A stretch of 64,000 bases of DNA, from positions 2,232,501-2,296,500 of the forward strand of contig JAPWJW010000003.1 in the NCBI GenBank assembly GCA_028283825.1, given 5' to 3'. The position numbers were made by a program, and so were the translations under genes. The notes beneath the pieces were generated by a model. It ran no database searches. It was not told where the DNA came from and saw only the letters and a list, made by a program, of their open reading frames with translations. Of this stretch, positions 30,117-38,698 are shown one piece after another. Origin of the DNA: Azospirillaceae bacterium. Its GTDB lineage: Bacteria; Pseudomonadota; Alphaproteobacteria; Azospirillales; Azospirillaceae. Within the stretch, counting starts at the first letter, position 1. Every line of letters starts with the position of its first letter.

Positions 30117-30689
30117 ATGTCGCTGAACGCCACCCTGCCTCTGCCGGACATCACGGGGCCCATCCCGTCGGCCGATCTGCCCGACGGGCCGATCGCCCAT
30201 GCCTACGCGTGGTGGCGGGGGCTGGGGGGCGGCATCGACGCGCCATCCTCGGCCGGCCTGGACCTGGCGTCGGTGCCCGACAGCTTCCTGCCCTACTTCG
30301 CCCTGACCACCGCCTACCGGCCCGACGGCCGGATCCAGGTGGTGTTCTGCGGCTCGCTGTCCGCGCTGGCCGCCGGCAGCGACCCCACCGGCCGTTATTT
30401 CAATGAGTTCTATCCGCCGGAGATGCTGGAGGCGGCGCTGGGTTTCCAGGCGGCGGTCGCGCGCGATGGCCAGCCCGTCTTCTGCCGCGACCAACTGGGC
30501 ACGGATGAGGGCGTGATGTACCACGTTCCCCGCCTGGGCCTGCCCTTCCAGGGGCCGGACGGCGCCCTGGATCGGGTGGCGATCATCATGCATTACCAAC
30601 CGACGCCGCAGAACTTCAAGGTGCGCCTGCGCACCCTGCAGGACCGGTCCCGCTTGCTGCGCCGTGAGCTGTGGCTGGTGGTGCCCTGA
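30117..30689 (+). CDS. PAS_5-type PAS-domain protein
   Basis: A 190-residue protein that resembles the PAS_5 (PF07310-type) family common in Rhodospirillales. It has an N-terminal AHAYAWWRGL segment, then LPYFALTTAYRPDGRIQVVFCG and a DPTGRYFNEFYPPEMLE stretch typical of this family. There is no output domain, so it probably senses or scaffolds, but no partner is visible. The ATG at 30117 is the first codon after an unrelated open frame. It is divergent from the GST gene; the TAXI gene follows after a short gap. Function unknown. Confidence 0.72.
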   Translation: MSLNATLPLPDITGPIPSADLPDGPIAHAYAWWRGLGGGIDAPSSAGLDLASVPDSFLPYFALTTAYRPDGRIQVVFCGSLSALAAGSDPTGRYFNEFYPPEMLEAALGFQAAVARDGQPVFCRDQLGTDEGVMYHVPRLGLPFQGPDGALDRVAIIMHYQPTPQNFKVRLRTLQDRSRLLRRELWLVVP

Positions 30690-30835
30690 GAGGGGCCCTC
30701 GGTGTCAATTGTGCAACTGCGGCATTCAAGCGTTGCGGGTGCCGTACCATTGGCGCAATGATTGAACCCAGGGGCACTGCCGTCCGGACCCGCCGCCCCG
30801 GGTCCCGCAGCGCCCTTCACCCAAGGATCAAGCCC

Positions 30836-31927
30836 GTGTCCGAGGCCCGCACCACCCGGCTTAACGACCCGTCTTCACGCGGGCCCGGCCGGCGGCGCGT
30901 GCTGGCCGGATCGCTGGGGGCGCTGGCCGCCGCCGGGCTGGGCCTGGGCGGCGGTGTCGGGCGGCCCCGGGCCGAATCCATCCGTTTCCTGACCATCGGC
31001 ACCGGCACCACCGGCGGCACCTATTTCCCCATCGGCGGCATCCTGGCCAACGCCATCAGCAACCCGCCGGGCTCCCCCGGCTGTGACCGGGGCGGCAGTT
31101 GCGGCGTGCCGGGCGTGATTGCGGTGGCGCAGACCACCTCCGGTGCGGTGGAGAATATCGAGGCGCTGCGGGCCGCGCGGTATGAGACGGGGCTGGTGCA
31201 GGCCGACATCGGCTTCCTGGCGTACAAGGCCAAGGGCCCCTACGCCAGCAAGCCGCCCTTCACCGAACTGCGGGCGCTGGCCAATTTGTACAGCGAGACG
31301 GTGCACCTGATGGTGCGCGGTGACAGCCCCATCAAGACGGTGAACGACCTGAAGGGCCGCCGCGTGGCCCTGGGCGAGAAGGGGTCCGGCACCCTGCCCA
31401 CCGCCCTGCTGATCCTGCAGGCGCACGATCTGTCGGAAAAGACGGTGCAGCCCTTCTACCTCAACCCCGGCACGGCGGGCGACCGCCTGGCCACGGGGGA
31501 ACTGGACGCCTTTTTCATCATCGGCGGTTATCCCCTGCCGGCGGTGGCCGACCTGGCGGCGCGCCTGCCGGTGCGCCTGATCTCCATCATCGACGCGCGC
31601 CTGCCCCGGCTCAGCCCCGGCCTGCCGCTGTTCACCGAAACCCTGATCGGCGGCGATGGCGCCTATGTCGGCGTGCCGGAGACCAAGACCTTGGGCGTGG
31701 GCGCCCAATGGCTGACCACCACCGCCCTGACGGATGAGTTGGCCTACGGCATCGTCAAGGCGCTGTGGCATCCCGCCACCCACCGCCTGCTGGTGGCGGG
31801 CTATTCGCGTGGTGATGCCATCCGCAAAGAGGCGGCGCTGACCGGCCTGTCCGTGCCCCTGCACCCCGGCGCGGCGCGGTACTACCGCGAGCAGGGCTTC
31901 GACGTGACCCTGGCCACGTCGGGGTAA
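30836..31927 (+). CDS. TAXI-type TRAP transporter solute-binding protein
   Basis: A periplasmic receptor of the TAXI family, which usually hands organic acids or amino acids to a fused TRAP permease. An RRRVLAGSLGALAAAGL stretch near residue 20 looks like a Tat signal. The mature part starts RFLTIGTGTTGGTYFPIGG, the family hallmark, and shows VAQTTSGAVENIEALRA and VALGEKGSGTLPTA. The GTG at 30836 is preferred because AAGGA lies 9 nt before it; an ATG at 30758 is an alternative. No TRAP permease gene is adjacent, so it may work with a permease elsewhere. Confidence 0.87.
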   Translation: MSEARTTRLNDPSSRGPGRRRVLAGSLGALAAAGLGLGGGVGRPRAESIRFLTIGTGTTGGTYFPIGGILANAISNPPGSPGCDRGGSCGVPGVIAVAQTTSGAVENIEALRAARYETGLVQADIGFLAYKAKGPYASKPPFTELRALANLYSETVHLMVRGDSPIKTVNDLKGRRVALGEKGSGTLPTALLILQAHDLSEKTVQPFYLNPGTAGDRLATGELDAFFIIGGYPLPAVADLAARLPVRLISIIDARLPRLSPGLPLFTETLIGGDGAYVGVPETKTLGVGAQWLTTTALTDELAYGIVKALWHPATHRLLVAGYSRGDAIRKEAALTGLSVPLHPGAARYYREQGFDVTLATSG

Positions 31928-31958
31928 GCATCGGTTACGATGCTTTAGGCCCCTCCCC

Positions 31959-32048
31959 TAGGCCGCCGGAGGTTTCCGGGGAGCCGCAGGCTGACTGGAA
32001 ACCGAGGATAGCCCAGCGGCCGGATGGCCGCGCCCGGCGCCTGAGGGG
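31959..32048 (-). repeat. 3'-flanking repeat element, copy 4 (downstream of a GST gene)
   Basis: About 90 bp with GGCCGCCGGAGG, TTTCCGGGGAGCCGCAGG, GACTGGAAA, the palindrome GCGGCCGGATGGCCGC and GCGCCTGAGGGG. The last block lies 12 bp from the stop of the GST gene at 32061. Confidence 0.85.
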
Positions 32049-32060
32049 AAACGAAAGTAC

Positions 32061-32723
32061 TTAGTCCAACAACATATCCAGAACCAAGGTCTCCTTGGCC
32101 GCGTCCGCGCGCCAGTCCTTCATGGCGGGCAGGGCCTCCAGCGCCGCGACGTAGGCCTTGGACGTATCTGTCAAGGCGACGCCCCAGGTCTGGAAGCGGG
32201 TGGCGACCGGGGCGTACATGGCGTCGGCGATGGTGAAGGTGCCGAACAGGAAGGGGCCGCCGTAACGGCCCAGGCAGTCGGCCCAGATGGCCTGGATGCG
32301 GGCGATGTCGCCGGCGGCCTTGGCCACCCGCTCCGGCCGGTCGATGGTGCGGCCCAAATCCATGAACAGGTTGCGACGCACGTCCATGAAGCCGGAATGC
32401 ATCTCGGCCGCGACGGACCGCGCGTGCGCACGGACGGGGCGCTCCTGGGGCCAAAGATGGGCGTCGGGGGCCAACTCGGCCACATATTCGCAGATGGCCA
32501 GGCTGTCCCACACCGTGACATCGCCGCCTTGCGCGCGGTGGATCAGGGACGGCACCTTGCCGGCGGGGCTGTGTTCCAGCATGCGCGCCTTGCTGTCCGG
32601 CTGGCGCAGGGGGATGACCACCTCCTCGAACGCCAACCCGGCATGGCGTATCGCCAGATAGGGCCGCAGCGACCAGGATGAATAGGTCTTGCTGCCCAGG
32701 ATCAGGGTCAGGTCGGCGGACAT
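32061..32723 (-). CDS. Glutathione S-transferase family protein
   Basis: A 220-residue GST. The N-terminal domain begins MSADLTLILGSKTYSSWSLR, with SSWSLRPYLA resembling the Ser-containing active-site loop of maleylacetoacetate isomerase-like and bacterial GSTs. AGKVPSLIH and VWDSLAICEYVAE form the glutathione site. The C-terminal domain is helical (FLFGTFTIADAMYAPVATRF). The ATG at 32723 matches the family start; the much longer open frame upstream overlaps the divergent aminopeptidase gene and shows no similarity. Physiological substrate unknown. Confidence 0.88.
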   Translation of the reverse strand: MSADLTLILGSKTYSSWSLRPYLAIRHAGLAFEEVVIPLRQPDSKARMLEHSPAGKVPSLIHRAQGGDVTVWDSLAICEYVAELAPDAHLWPQERPVRAHARSVAAEMHSGFMDVRRNLFMDLGRTIDRPERVAKAAGDIARIQAIWADCLGRYGGPFLFGTFTIADAMYAPVATRFQTWGVALTDTSKAYVAALEALPAMKDWRADAAKETLVLDMLLD

Positions 32724-32865
32724 GGTTGGTGGGCTCCCGGAAGATGGTCGGGCGCCAAGGTAGCGTGGCCTTAGCCATAAGGAAACGTCGGCGGGGTTTG
32801 AAACCGTCCGCCGGATGTGGAACCCTGCGCTCCAACATTCTTCCGAGGCCGAAAGGGTTCCTCCC

Positions 32866-34263
32866 GTGCTGTCCTGTTTCCTGGCCGAGAAGGCCGCCGA
32901 TACCGTCACCCTGATCCCCGTGCGCAAAGACGGGTTGGACGCCTGGTTGGAAAAGGCCGGTGCCGCCACGGCCGCCTGGGTGCGCAGCGTGGGTTTCACC
33001 GCCGAGCCGGGCACGACGTCCCTGCTGCCGTCACCTGAGGGCCGGTTGGATCGCGTGCTGGTGGGCGTGGGTGAAAGCCTGGATTTGTGGAGCTTCGCCG
33101 GCCTGCCCACCACTTTGCCCTCGGACAAGGGCAATGCCAGCTACGCCCTGGATGACAGCCTGAGTCCTGAACAGGCGACGGCGGCAGCATCCGGCTGGGC
33201 GCTGGCCAGCTATCGTTTCACCCGCTATCGCAAGCCCACCAAGGAACTGCCGCGCCTTGTGCTGCCGGCCGGCGCCGATGCGGCGGCCATCGACAGCCTG
33301 GCCCGCGCCGTCTACCTGGTGCGCGACCTGATCAACACCCCGGCGGAGGATCTGGGCCCGTCGGATCTGGCCAAGGCGGCGCAGGATTTGGGCGCCGAGT
33401 TTGGTGCCGCCGTGTCGGTGATCGCCGGTGACGACCTGCTGGCCGCCAACTATCCCACCGTGCATGCCGTGGGCCGGGCGGCGGCCAAGGCGCCCTGCCT
33501 GATCGACCTCACCTGGGGCGATGCCACCCATCCGCTGGTCTGCCTGGTGGGCAAGGGTGTGTGCTTCGACAGCGGCGGCCTGGACATCAAGCCGGCGGCC
33601 GGCATGCTGCTGATGAAGAAGGACATGGGCGGTGCCGCCCACGTGCTGGGCCTGGCGCGGCTGGTGATGGCGGCCAAGCTGCCGGTGCGGCTGCGCGTGC
33701 TGGTGCCGGCGGTGGAAAACGCCATCGCGGGCAACGCCTTCCGCCCCATGGACATCATCACCACCCGCAAGGGCCTGACGGTGGAGATCGGCAACACCGA
33801 TGCCGAGGGCCGGCTGATCCTGTGCGATGCGCTGGCGGAGGCCGACAGCGCCAAGCCGGCGCTGATCCTGGACTTCGCCACCCTGACCGGGGCGGCCCGC
33901 ATCGCGCTGGGCACCGACCTGCCGGCCCTGTTCGCCAATGACGACCAATTGGCCGACGACATCCTGGCAGGCGCCAAGGAAACCGGCGACCCATTGTGGC
34001 GCCTGCCGCTGTGGCAGGGTTACGCCAAGCAGTTGGACAGCAAGATCGCCGACCTGAACAACGCGCCCGGCGGCGGTTATGGTGGCGCCATCACGGCGGC
34101 CCTCTACCTGGAACGGTTCGTGTCCAAGGGCACCCCCTGGGCGCACATCGACCTGATGGCCTGGAACACCGCCAGCCGCCCCGGCCGCCCCGAAGGGGGG
34201 GAGGCGATGGGCCTGCGCGCCTGCTTCGCCATGCTCAGTCGGCGCTATCCGACCCAGTTGTGA
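32866..34263 (+). CDS. M17 leucyl aminopeptidase family protein
   Basis: A two-metal M17 peptidase removing N-terminal residues from peptides. The catalytic domain shows GKGVCFDSGGLDIKPAAGM (metal-binding Asp), the Lys/Met-rich LLMKKDMGGAAH and NTDAEGRLILCDAL (metal-binding Asp and Glu, active-site Arg), all intact. The first third is the poorly conserved N-terminal domain. A GTG at 32866 with AAAGGG upstream gives 465 residues and is preferred to the ATG at 32815. It is read divergently from the GST gene. Likely cytosolic and housekeeping. Confidence 0.93.
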   Translation: MLSCFLAEKAADTVTLIPVRKDGLDAWLEKAGAATAAWVRSVGFTAEPGTTSLLPSPEGRLDRVLVGVGESLDLWSFAGLPTTLPSDKGNASYALDDSLSPEQATAAASGWALASYRFTRYRKPTKELPRLVLPAGADAAAIDSLARAVYLVRDLINTPAEDLGPSDLAKAAQDLGAEFGAAVSVIAGDDLLAANYPTVHAVGRAAAKAPCLIDLTWGDATHPLVCLVGKGVCFDSGGLDIKPAAGMLLMKKDMGGAAHVLGLARLVMAAKLPVRLRVLVPAVENAIAGNAFRPMDIITTRKGLTVEIGNTDAEGRLILCDALAEADSAKPALILDFATLTGAARIALGTDLPALFANDDQLADDILAGAKETGDPLWRLPLWQGYAKQLDSKIADLNNAPGGGYGGAITAALYLERFVSKGTPWAHIDLMAWNTASRPGRPEGGEAMGLRACFAMLSRRYPTQL

Positions 34264-34379
34264 TGCGGTTTTCAGCGCCATTCAGGATTTTTCAGGGAGC
34301 GTTTCAGGACTTTCCTGCGTGCCGTCGGTCATAGAGGGACATTGCTGGCGCTTCGCCCGGCAGACTGACGGGGAAAGCC

Positions 34380-34994
34380 ATGAAGACCATAAGAAACCTC
34401 GCCGCCGCCATGATGGTTCTGGCGGTCCCCGCCTTCGGGCAGGAGCGGCAGTCCGGGATGCAGGGGCCGGACAGTTTGCCCGCTGGCGTCTATGAGATCG
34501 ACAGCAAGGAAACGCTGGTCCGCTACGGCACCGTTCACATGGGTTTCAATGAATTCTGGGGCACCTTCCCCGGCGCCACCGGAACGCTCACCATCAATCC
34601 AAAAATGGTCGACGCCGCCAAGCTGGACGTCATGGTGCCGGTGGCCATGGTCGAGACGACCAACCAGGAACTGAACGGCGCCCTGGTATCCGACACGTTC
34701 TTCGACGCCAAGAACTACCCATCCATGCACTTCGTTTCGACTGAAGTCATGCGCACCGGGGCCGCGACGGCCAAGGTGACGGGTAATTTGACGATGCATG
34801 GGGTGACAAGGCCAGTGGTGCTCGACGTTACATTCAACGCGGCGGGTCCCAACGCCTTTGATGCCAAACTGTTGACCGCCGGCTTCAAGGCGGTGGGCAT
34901 GGTCAACCGGTCGGACTTCGGTCTGGGCAAGTGGGTACCCATCGTCAGCGATGCCACCAGCATCACCATCAGCGTCGCCTTTGTGAAGAAATAG
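34380..34994 (+). CDS. YceI family periplasmic protein
   Basis: A 204-residue protein with a signal peptide (about 1-20, ending near AVPAFGQ) and a YceI lipocalin-like beta barrel that in characterised members binds isoprenoid-type lipids. Typical pieces are GVYEIDSKETLVRYGTVHMG, SDTFFDAKNYPSMHF, GNLTMHGVTRPVVLDV and MVNRSDFGLGKW. The exact ligand is unknown. The next gene, a membrane-linked transcription regulator, follows after about 110 bp on the same strand. Confidence 0.9.
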   Translation: MKTIRNLAAAMMVLAVPAFGQERQSGMQGPDSLPAGVYEIDSKETLVRYGTVHMGFNEFWGTFPGATGTLTINPKMVDAAKLDVMVPVAMVETTNQELNGALVSDTFFDAKNYPSMHFVSTEVMRTGAATAKVTGNLTMHGVTRPVVLDVTFNAAGPNAFDAKLLTAGFKAVGMVNRSDFGLGKWVPIVSDATSITISVAFVKK

Positions 34995-35107
34995 GCGCCG
35001 CATTTCATGGTGCGGTCATGGCGCAGGGGATGATAGATGCGATAGGGTGTCCGGGTGGGCCGATGGGCCCGTCCCAAGACATCTTGGGCATCAAGAGTGC
35101 CGGCGCC

Positions 35108-36019
35108 ATGGCGAACGCTCAAGACACCCCAGCGGCCCCTATCACGGCCAAAACGGTGCGTATCGGCGCCTGGACTGTCGATCCCGCCGCCTGCCAACTC
35201 AGCCGGCAGGGGGAGACGGTGCGGGTGGAGGAGCGCATTTTACGGGTTCTGCTGGCGTTGGCGGCACGTCCCGGCGAAACCGTGACCAGTGATGACCTGC
35301 TGGAGCAGGCTTGGTCCGGGACCATCGTCACGCAGGACTCGGTCTATCAGGCCATCGCTGCGCTACGCCGGCTGTTGGGCGATGATCCGCGCAATCCCAG
35401 CTACATCGCGACGGTTCCCCGCCGGGGCTATCGGCTGGTGGCGATGGTCGCACAGGTGCATGCCACCTCCGTGAGCGTGCCGCCGGATCACCAATCCGGC
35501 CCGCCGCTGAGCCGCCCACGTGAAGGCCGGCGGCACGCGCTTTGGGGGGCGATCGGTTTGGCACTGCTGGTGGGCTTGGGCCTGGCCTTCCTGATTCCCC
35601 GCACCGGGCCGTCGGCCGTGGCGGCACCGGCCTCGCTAGCCGTTCTGCCCTTTCTCGACCTGACGAGTCAGGCGATGGCGGAGGAGTATTTCGCCGACGG
35701 CATGACTGAGGAACTGATCGACAAGCTGAGCAAGGTCGCCGGCTTCCAGGTGCCGCCACCTACGGCATCCTTCTCTTTCAAGGGTAGCAAGATGCCATTG
35801 GGCGCTATCGCCCAGACCCTGAACGTCGCCTATCTCTTGGACGGTAGCGTGCGCCGGGCTGGCCCCAAGCTGCGCGTTGCCGCGCGGCTGGTGCGGGCAC
35901 GGGATGGCTTCGTCGTTTGGTCTGGCACCTATGACCGGTCATCGGATGATGTGCTGAAAATCCAGGATGATGTCGCCGAAGAGATCGCGAAGGCGCTCGC
36001 GGGCTGTTGCCGGAGTTAA
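35108..36019 (+). CDS. CadC-like membrane-anchored winged-helix regulator
   Basis: About 303 residues. The N terminus is an OmpR/PhoB-type winged helix (about 15-105, with LLALAARPGETVTSDDLLEQ, QDSVYQAIAALRRLLGDD and TVPRRGYRLV). One transmembrane helix follows (ALWGAIGLALLVGLGLAFLI). The periplasmic part is the TolB/FlgO-like domain often found in such regulators (LAVLPFLDLTS, YFADGMTEELIDKLSK, YLLDGSVRR, LKIQDDVAEEIAKAL). It lacks the TPR region seen in longer relatives and ends shortly after. ATG codons at 35063 and 35108 are both possible starts. It may sense an envelope signal; its targets are unknown. Confidence 0.82.
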   Translation: MANAQDTPAAPITAKTVRIGAWTVDPAACQLSRQGETVRVEERILRVLLALAARPGETVTSDDLLEQAWSGTIVTQDSVYQAIAALRRLLGDDPRNPSYIATVPRRGYRLVAMVAQVHATSVSVPPDHQSGPPLSRPREGRRHALWGAIGLALLVGLGLAFLIPRTGPSAVAAPASLAVLPFLDLTSQAMAEEYFADGMTEELIDKLSKVAGFQVPPPTASFSFKGSKMPLGAIAQTLNVAYLLDGSVRRAGPKLRVAARLVRARDGFVVWSGTYDRSSDDVLKIQDDVAEEIAKALAGCCRS

Positions 36020-36206
36020 GCGTGCCATTGTGGCGGCATCGGCGGCATAAACTGCGCGCTTGGCGCCACAGCTACCCCAAAAGAGGTGTCAGGCTCTTGC
36101 CGCTGTCCTTGATCTTCGGCACACTGCCCCCGCAGTTGTGGGTGGCCGATACGCTGCCGGAACAACGGGACGGCCGGAACGGCATTTCCGGGATGCGGGG
36201 GGCATC

Positions 36207-36686
36207 ATGTCGCGTAACCTTGAAGCCCTGGAGCTTTGGCGCGGGGCGCTGGTGGCCAGCGTGCGGGCGGCCAGCCCGGATCTCTCTGCGCGCCAGCTGG
36301 CCTTGCTGCTGACCGTCTACATGACCCCGCCGCCTCATACCGTGCGCGGCCTGGCCGCGACGCTGAACGTTTCCAAGCCCGCCATCACCCGCGCGCTCGA
36401 CCGGCTGGGTCGCCTGGGCTTCACCAAGCGCAAGCGCGATGCCGAGGATCGGCGCAACGTCCTGGTCCAGCGCACGGTCAAGGGTTCCGTCTTCCTGCAT
36501 GAGTTCGGGCAGATGGTGATCGATGCCGGTGCCGTGCAGGGCGCCCTGGACGGGGCGAAGGCGCTTGGGGCAAAGTCCGTCGGGGCGGCGGCCCGTCCGG
36601 CGTCGGCCGGGACGGCGCCCGTGCCCCCGGGGACCGCTGCCGGCCCCGGTCCATCAACTGCGGAGCCGGTGTCCGCACCGGTATGA
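36207..36686 (+). CDS. MarR-type winged-helix regulator
   Basis: A 159-residue protein. A winged helix fills residues about 15-105: ARQLALLLTVYM, HTVRGLAATLNVSKPAITRALDRLGRLG as the recognition helix region, and KRDAEDRRNVLVQRT as the wing. The C-terminal 45 residues are Ala/Pro/Gly-rich and probably unstructured. The ATG at 36207, following a G-rich stretch, gives the family start. It precedes the NlpC/P60 gene by nine bases, so they are likely co-transcribed. The ligand and operator are not known. Confidence 0.82.
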   Translation: MSRNLEALELWRGALVASVRAASPDLSARQLALLLTVYMTPPPHTVRGLAATLNVSKPAITRALDRLGRLGFTKRKRDAEDRRNVLVQRTVKGSVFLHEFGQMVIDAGAVQGALDGAKALGAKSVGAAARPASAGTAPVPPGTAAGPGPSTAEPVSAPV

Positions 36687-36695
36687 TTTGAGCCC

Positions 36696-37565
36696 ATGTC
36701 CAGCAAGTCCAAGACCACGCCGGCCCTCGACCCGCGCGTGAATCCTTACCGTTCCGATCTGGCGTCCGCCCACCTCTACGGCAAGGTGACGGCGGAACGG
36801 TACGTCGATGGCGTGCCCTGCCAGGTGCGCGCCGGCTACGTCAGCCTGAAGGAGGAACCGACCGTCACCGCCCGCCAGTCCAGCCAGCTGCTGTTCGGCG
36901 AGGTGTTCACGGTGCTGGAGGAAAAGGACGGCTGGGTCTGGGGCCAGAACGCCACCGACGGGTATGTCGGCTATCTGCAGCTGGAGGCCCTGGATGATGA
37001 GTTGGCGGAGCCGACGCACAAGCTGACGGCGCTGCGCAGCTTCTTCCATCCCGAGCCCGACCTGAAGACCCCGCCGCTGGACATGATCAGCCTGGGCACG
37101 CCCCTGTGCGTGGTGGAGGTGGAGAACGGCTTTGCCGGCGTGGCCGGTGGCGGCTGGGTCCCCCTGGTGCATGTGGCGGAAATCGGGTCGGTGACGGCTG
37201 ACCCGGTGGACACGGCCCTGCGCTTTCTCGGCACACCTTATCTCTGGGGCGGCCGCACCAGTATCGGCATCGACTGTTCCGGCCTGATCCAGCTGGCGCT
37301 GGACGCCGCCGGCCTGCCCTGCCCGCGTGACAGCGACCAACAGCAGGCGGCCCTGGGCACCCTGGTTTCGGCCGACGGCGTGGGCCATGCCTACCAACGC
37401 GGCGACCTGGTGTTCTTCCCCGGCCATGTCGGCATCATGGCCGACGCGACCGACCTGATCCACGCCAACGCCCACCACATGGCCACGGTCAGCGAACCCC
37501 TGGCCGACGTGCTGGCCCGCGCCGGTGCGGGCAAGGGCGTCACTGCCGTGAAGCGGCTGGGGTGA
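36696..37565 (+). CDS. NlpC/P60 family cysteine peptidase with SH3-like region
   Basis: A 289-residue peptidoglycan-type endopeptidase. Residues about 45-110 form bacterial SH3-like segments (VTARQSSQLLFGEVFTVLEE, WVWGQNATDGYVGYL). The catalytic domain starts near 165 with FLGTPYLWGGRTS and carries the nucleophile Cys in GIDCSGLIQLALDAAGL, His in FPGHVGIM and a further His in HANAHHM. There is no signal peptide, as in other alphaproteobacterial members of this group, so how it reaches its substrate is unclear. It follows the MarR gene by 9 bp. Confidence 0.88.
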   Translation: MSSKSKTTPALDPRVNPYRSDLASAHLYGKVTAERYVDGVPCQVRAGYVSLKEEPTVTARQSSQLLFGEVFTVLEEKDGWVWGQNATDGYVGYLQLEALDDELAEPTHKLTALRSFFHPEPDLKTPPLDMISLGTPLCVVEVENGFAGVAGGGWVPLVHVAEIGSVTADPVDTALRFLGTPYLWGGRTSIGIDCSGLIQLALDAAGLPCPRDSDQQQAALGTLVSADGVGHAYQRGDLVFFPGHVGIMADATDLIHANAHHMATVSEPLADVLARAGAGKGVTAVKRLG

Positions 37566-37572
37566 TCTTAAG

Positions 37573-37597
37573 CCAGCGGCATGATTGATGCCGCTGG
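37573..37597 (+). terminator. Perfect hairpin after the NlpC/P60 gene
   Basis: CCAGCGGCAT and ATGCCGCTGG flank GATTG, 7 bp past the stop. There is no T-run, so it may be a weak or Rho-assisted terminator. Confidence 0.5.
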
Positions 37598-37599
37598 TA

Positions 37600-37692
37600 G
37601 CCCGCGACGGCGGGCGCCGCAGCTTTCCGGGGAGCGTCAGCGAACTGGAAAGCGAGGATGGCAAGGGCGCGGATGCGCCCGCCCGCAGGGCA
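37600..37692 (-). repeat. 3'-flanking repeat element, copy 5
   Basis: About 93 bp with CCGCGACGGCGGGCGCCG, GCTTTCCGGGGAGCG, GAACTGGAAAGCGAGGATG, and the palindrome GGGCGCGGATGCGCCC. It is more diverged at the gene-proximal end, which faces the stop at 37704. Confidence 0.75.
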
Positions 37693-37703
37693 TACGAAAC
37701 CCC

Positions 37704-38637
37704 TCAATATCCCCGCGTCCGGTCCACCAGGTTGACCAGCGGCTGGCCGGCGGCCAGCCGCTTCAGGCCGCCCACCACCTGTTCCACCGCCGTGCGCGCC
37801 TGGGTGATGGCGGCGACGTGGGGGGTGATGGTCACCTTGGGATGCGTCCAGAACGGGTGGTCGTCCGGCAGCGGCTCGGTGCGGAACACGTCCAGGGTGG
37901 CGCCGGCCAGATGGCCGTCGTCCAGGGCCGCCAGCAGATCCTCCTCCACCATGTGCCGGCCGCGGGCGGCGTTGATGACCACGGCACCCTTGGGCAACTG
38001 GGCGAACAGCCGGGCGTCCAGGATGTTCTCCGTGTCCGGCGTCAGGGGCAGCAGGCAGACCAGGATTTCGGTGCGCGCCAGGAAGGGCGCCAGGCCGTCG
38101 GTCCCGTGGAAGGTCTGGATGCCGTCCAGGGTCTTGGGCGACCGGCTCCACCCGGCCCACGTCGAAGCGCAAGGCCTTCAGGGCGTTGGCCGCGTCGCTG
38201 CCCAGCGCTCCTAAGCCCAGGATGCCCACCTTGCGTTCCCGCGCCAGGTGTTGGTGGGTCAGCTGCTTCCACACGCCGTCGCGCTGCTGCGCCTCGAACA
38301 GGGGGGCGTCGCGGTGCCAGCGCAGGACGTGCAGGCAGATGTATTCCGTCATGCCCTCGGTCAGGCCCGGTTCCACCATGCGCACCAGCGGCAGGTCGGG
38401 CAGGGTGTCGTCCGCCAGCAGGGCGTCGACGCCGGCCCCCAGCGAGAAGATGACCTTCAGATTGGGCAGGGTGGCCAGCAGGCCGGCCGGCGGCTTCCAC
38501 ACCAAGGCATAGTCGATCTCCGCCGGGTCGCCCGTCTCATGCGGCCACACCCTGACCGCCATGTCCGGCAACTGCGCTTTCAACTCGGCCACCCAATCGG
38601 CGGCGTGGTCATGGGCGGAGACGAACAGCAAGGCCAT
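37704..38637 (-). CDS. D-2-hydroxyacid dehydrogenase family protein (apparent frameshift)
   Basis: An NAD(P)-dependent oxidoreductase of the GhrA/glyoxylate-hydroxypyruvate reductase type. The first frame shows FSLGAGVDALLADDTLP, WKQLTHQHL and the cofactor motif GILGLGALGSDAA near residue 140. The frame then breaks at a GGG run on the coding strand near plus 38150-38160; dropping one G gives RFDVAGWSRSPKTLDG and the frame that continues with PKGAVVINAARGRHMVEEDL, the catalytic-domain hallmark, to the stop at 37704. Corrected length is about 311 residues. Probably a base-call error. It is the last of three minus-strand genes after kdsB and the prephenate dehydratase. Confidence 0.8.
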
Positions 38638-38698
38638 GGTTTTGATCCCGTTTTATGATCAGGCGTATTTCCGTGAAGAAGGTGGTGGGGCGGGACCC

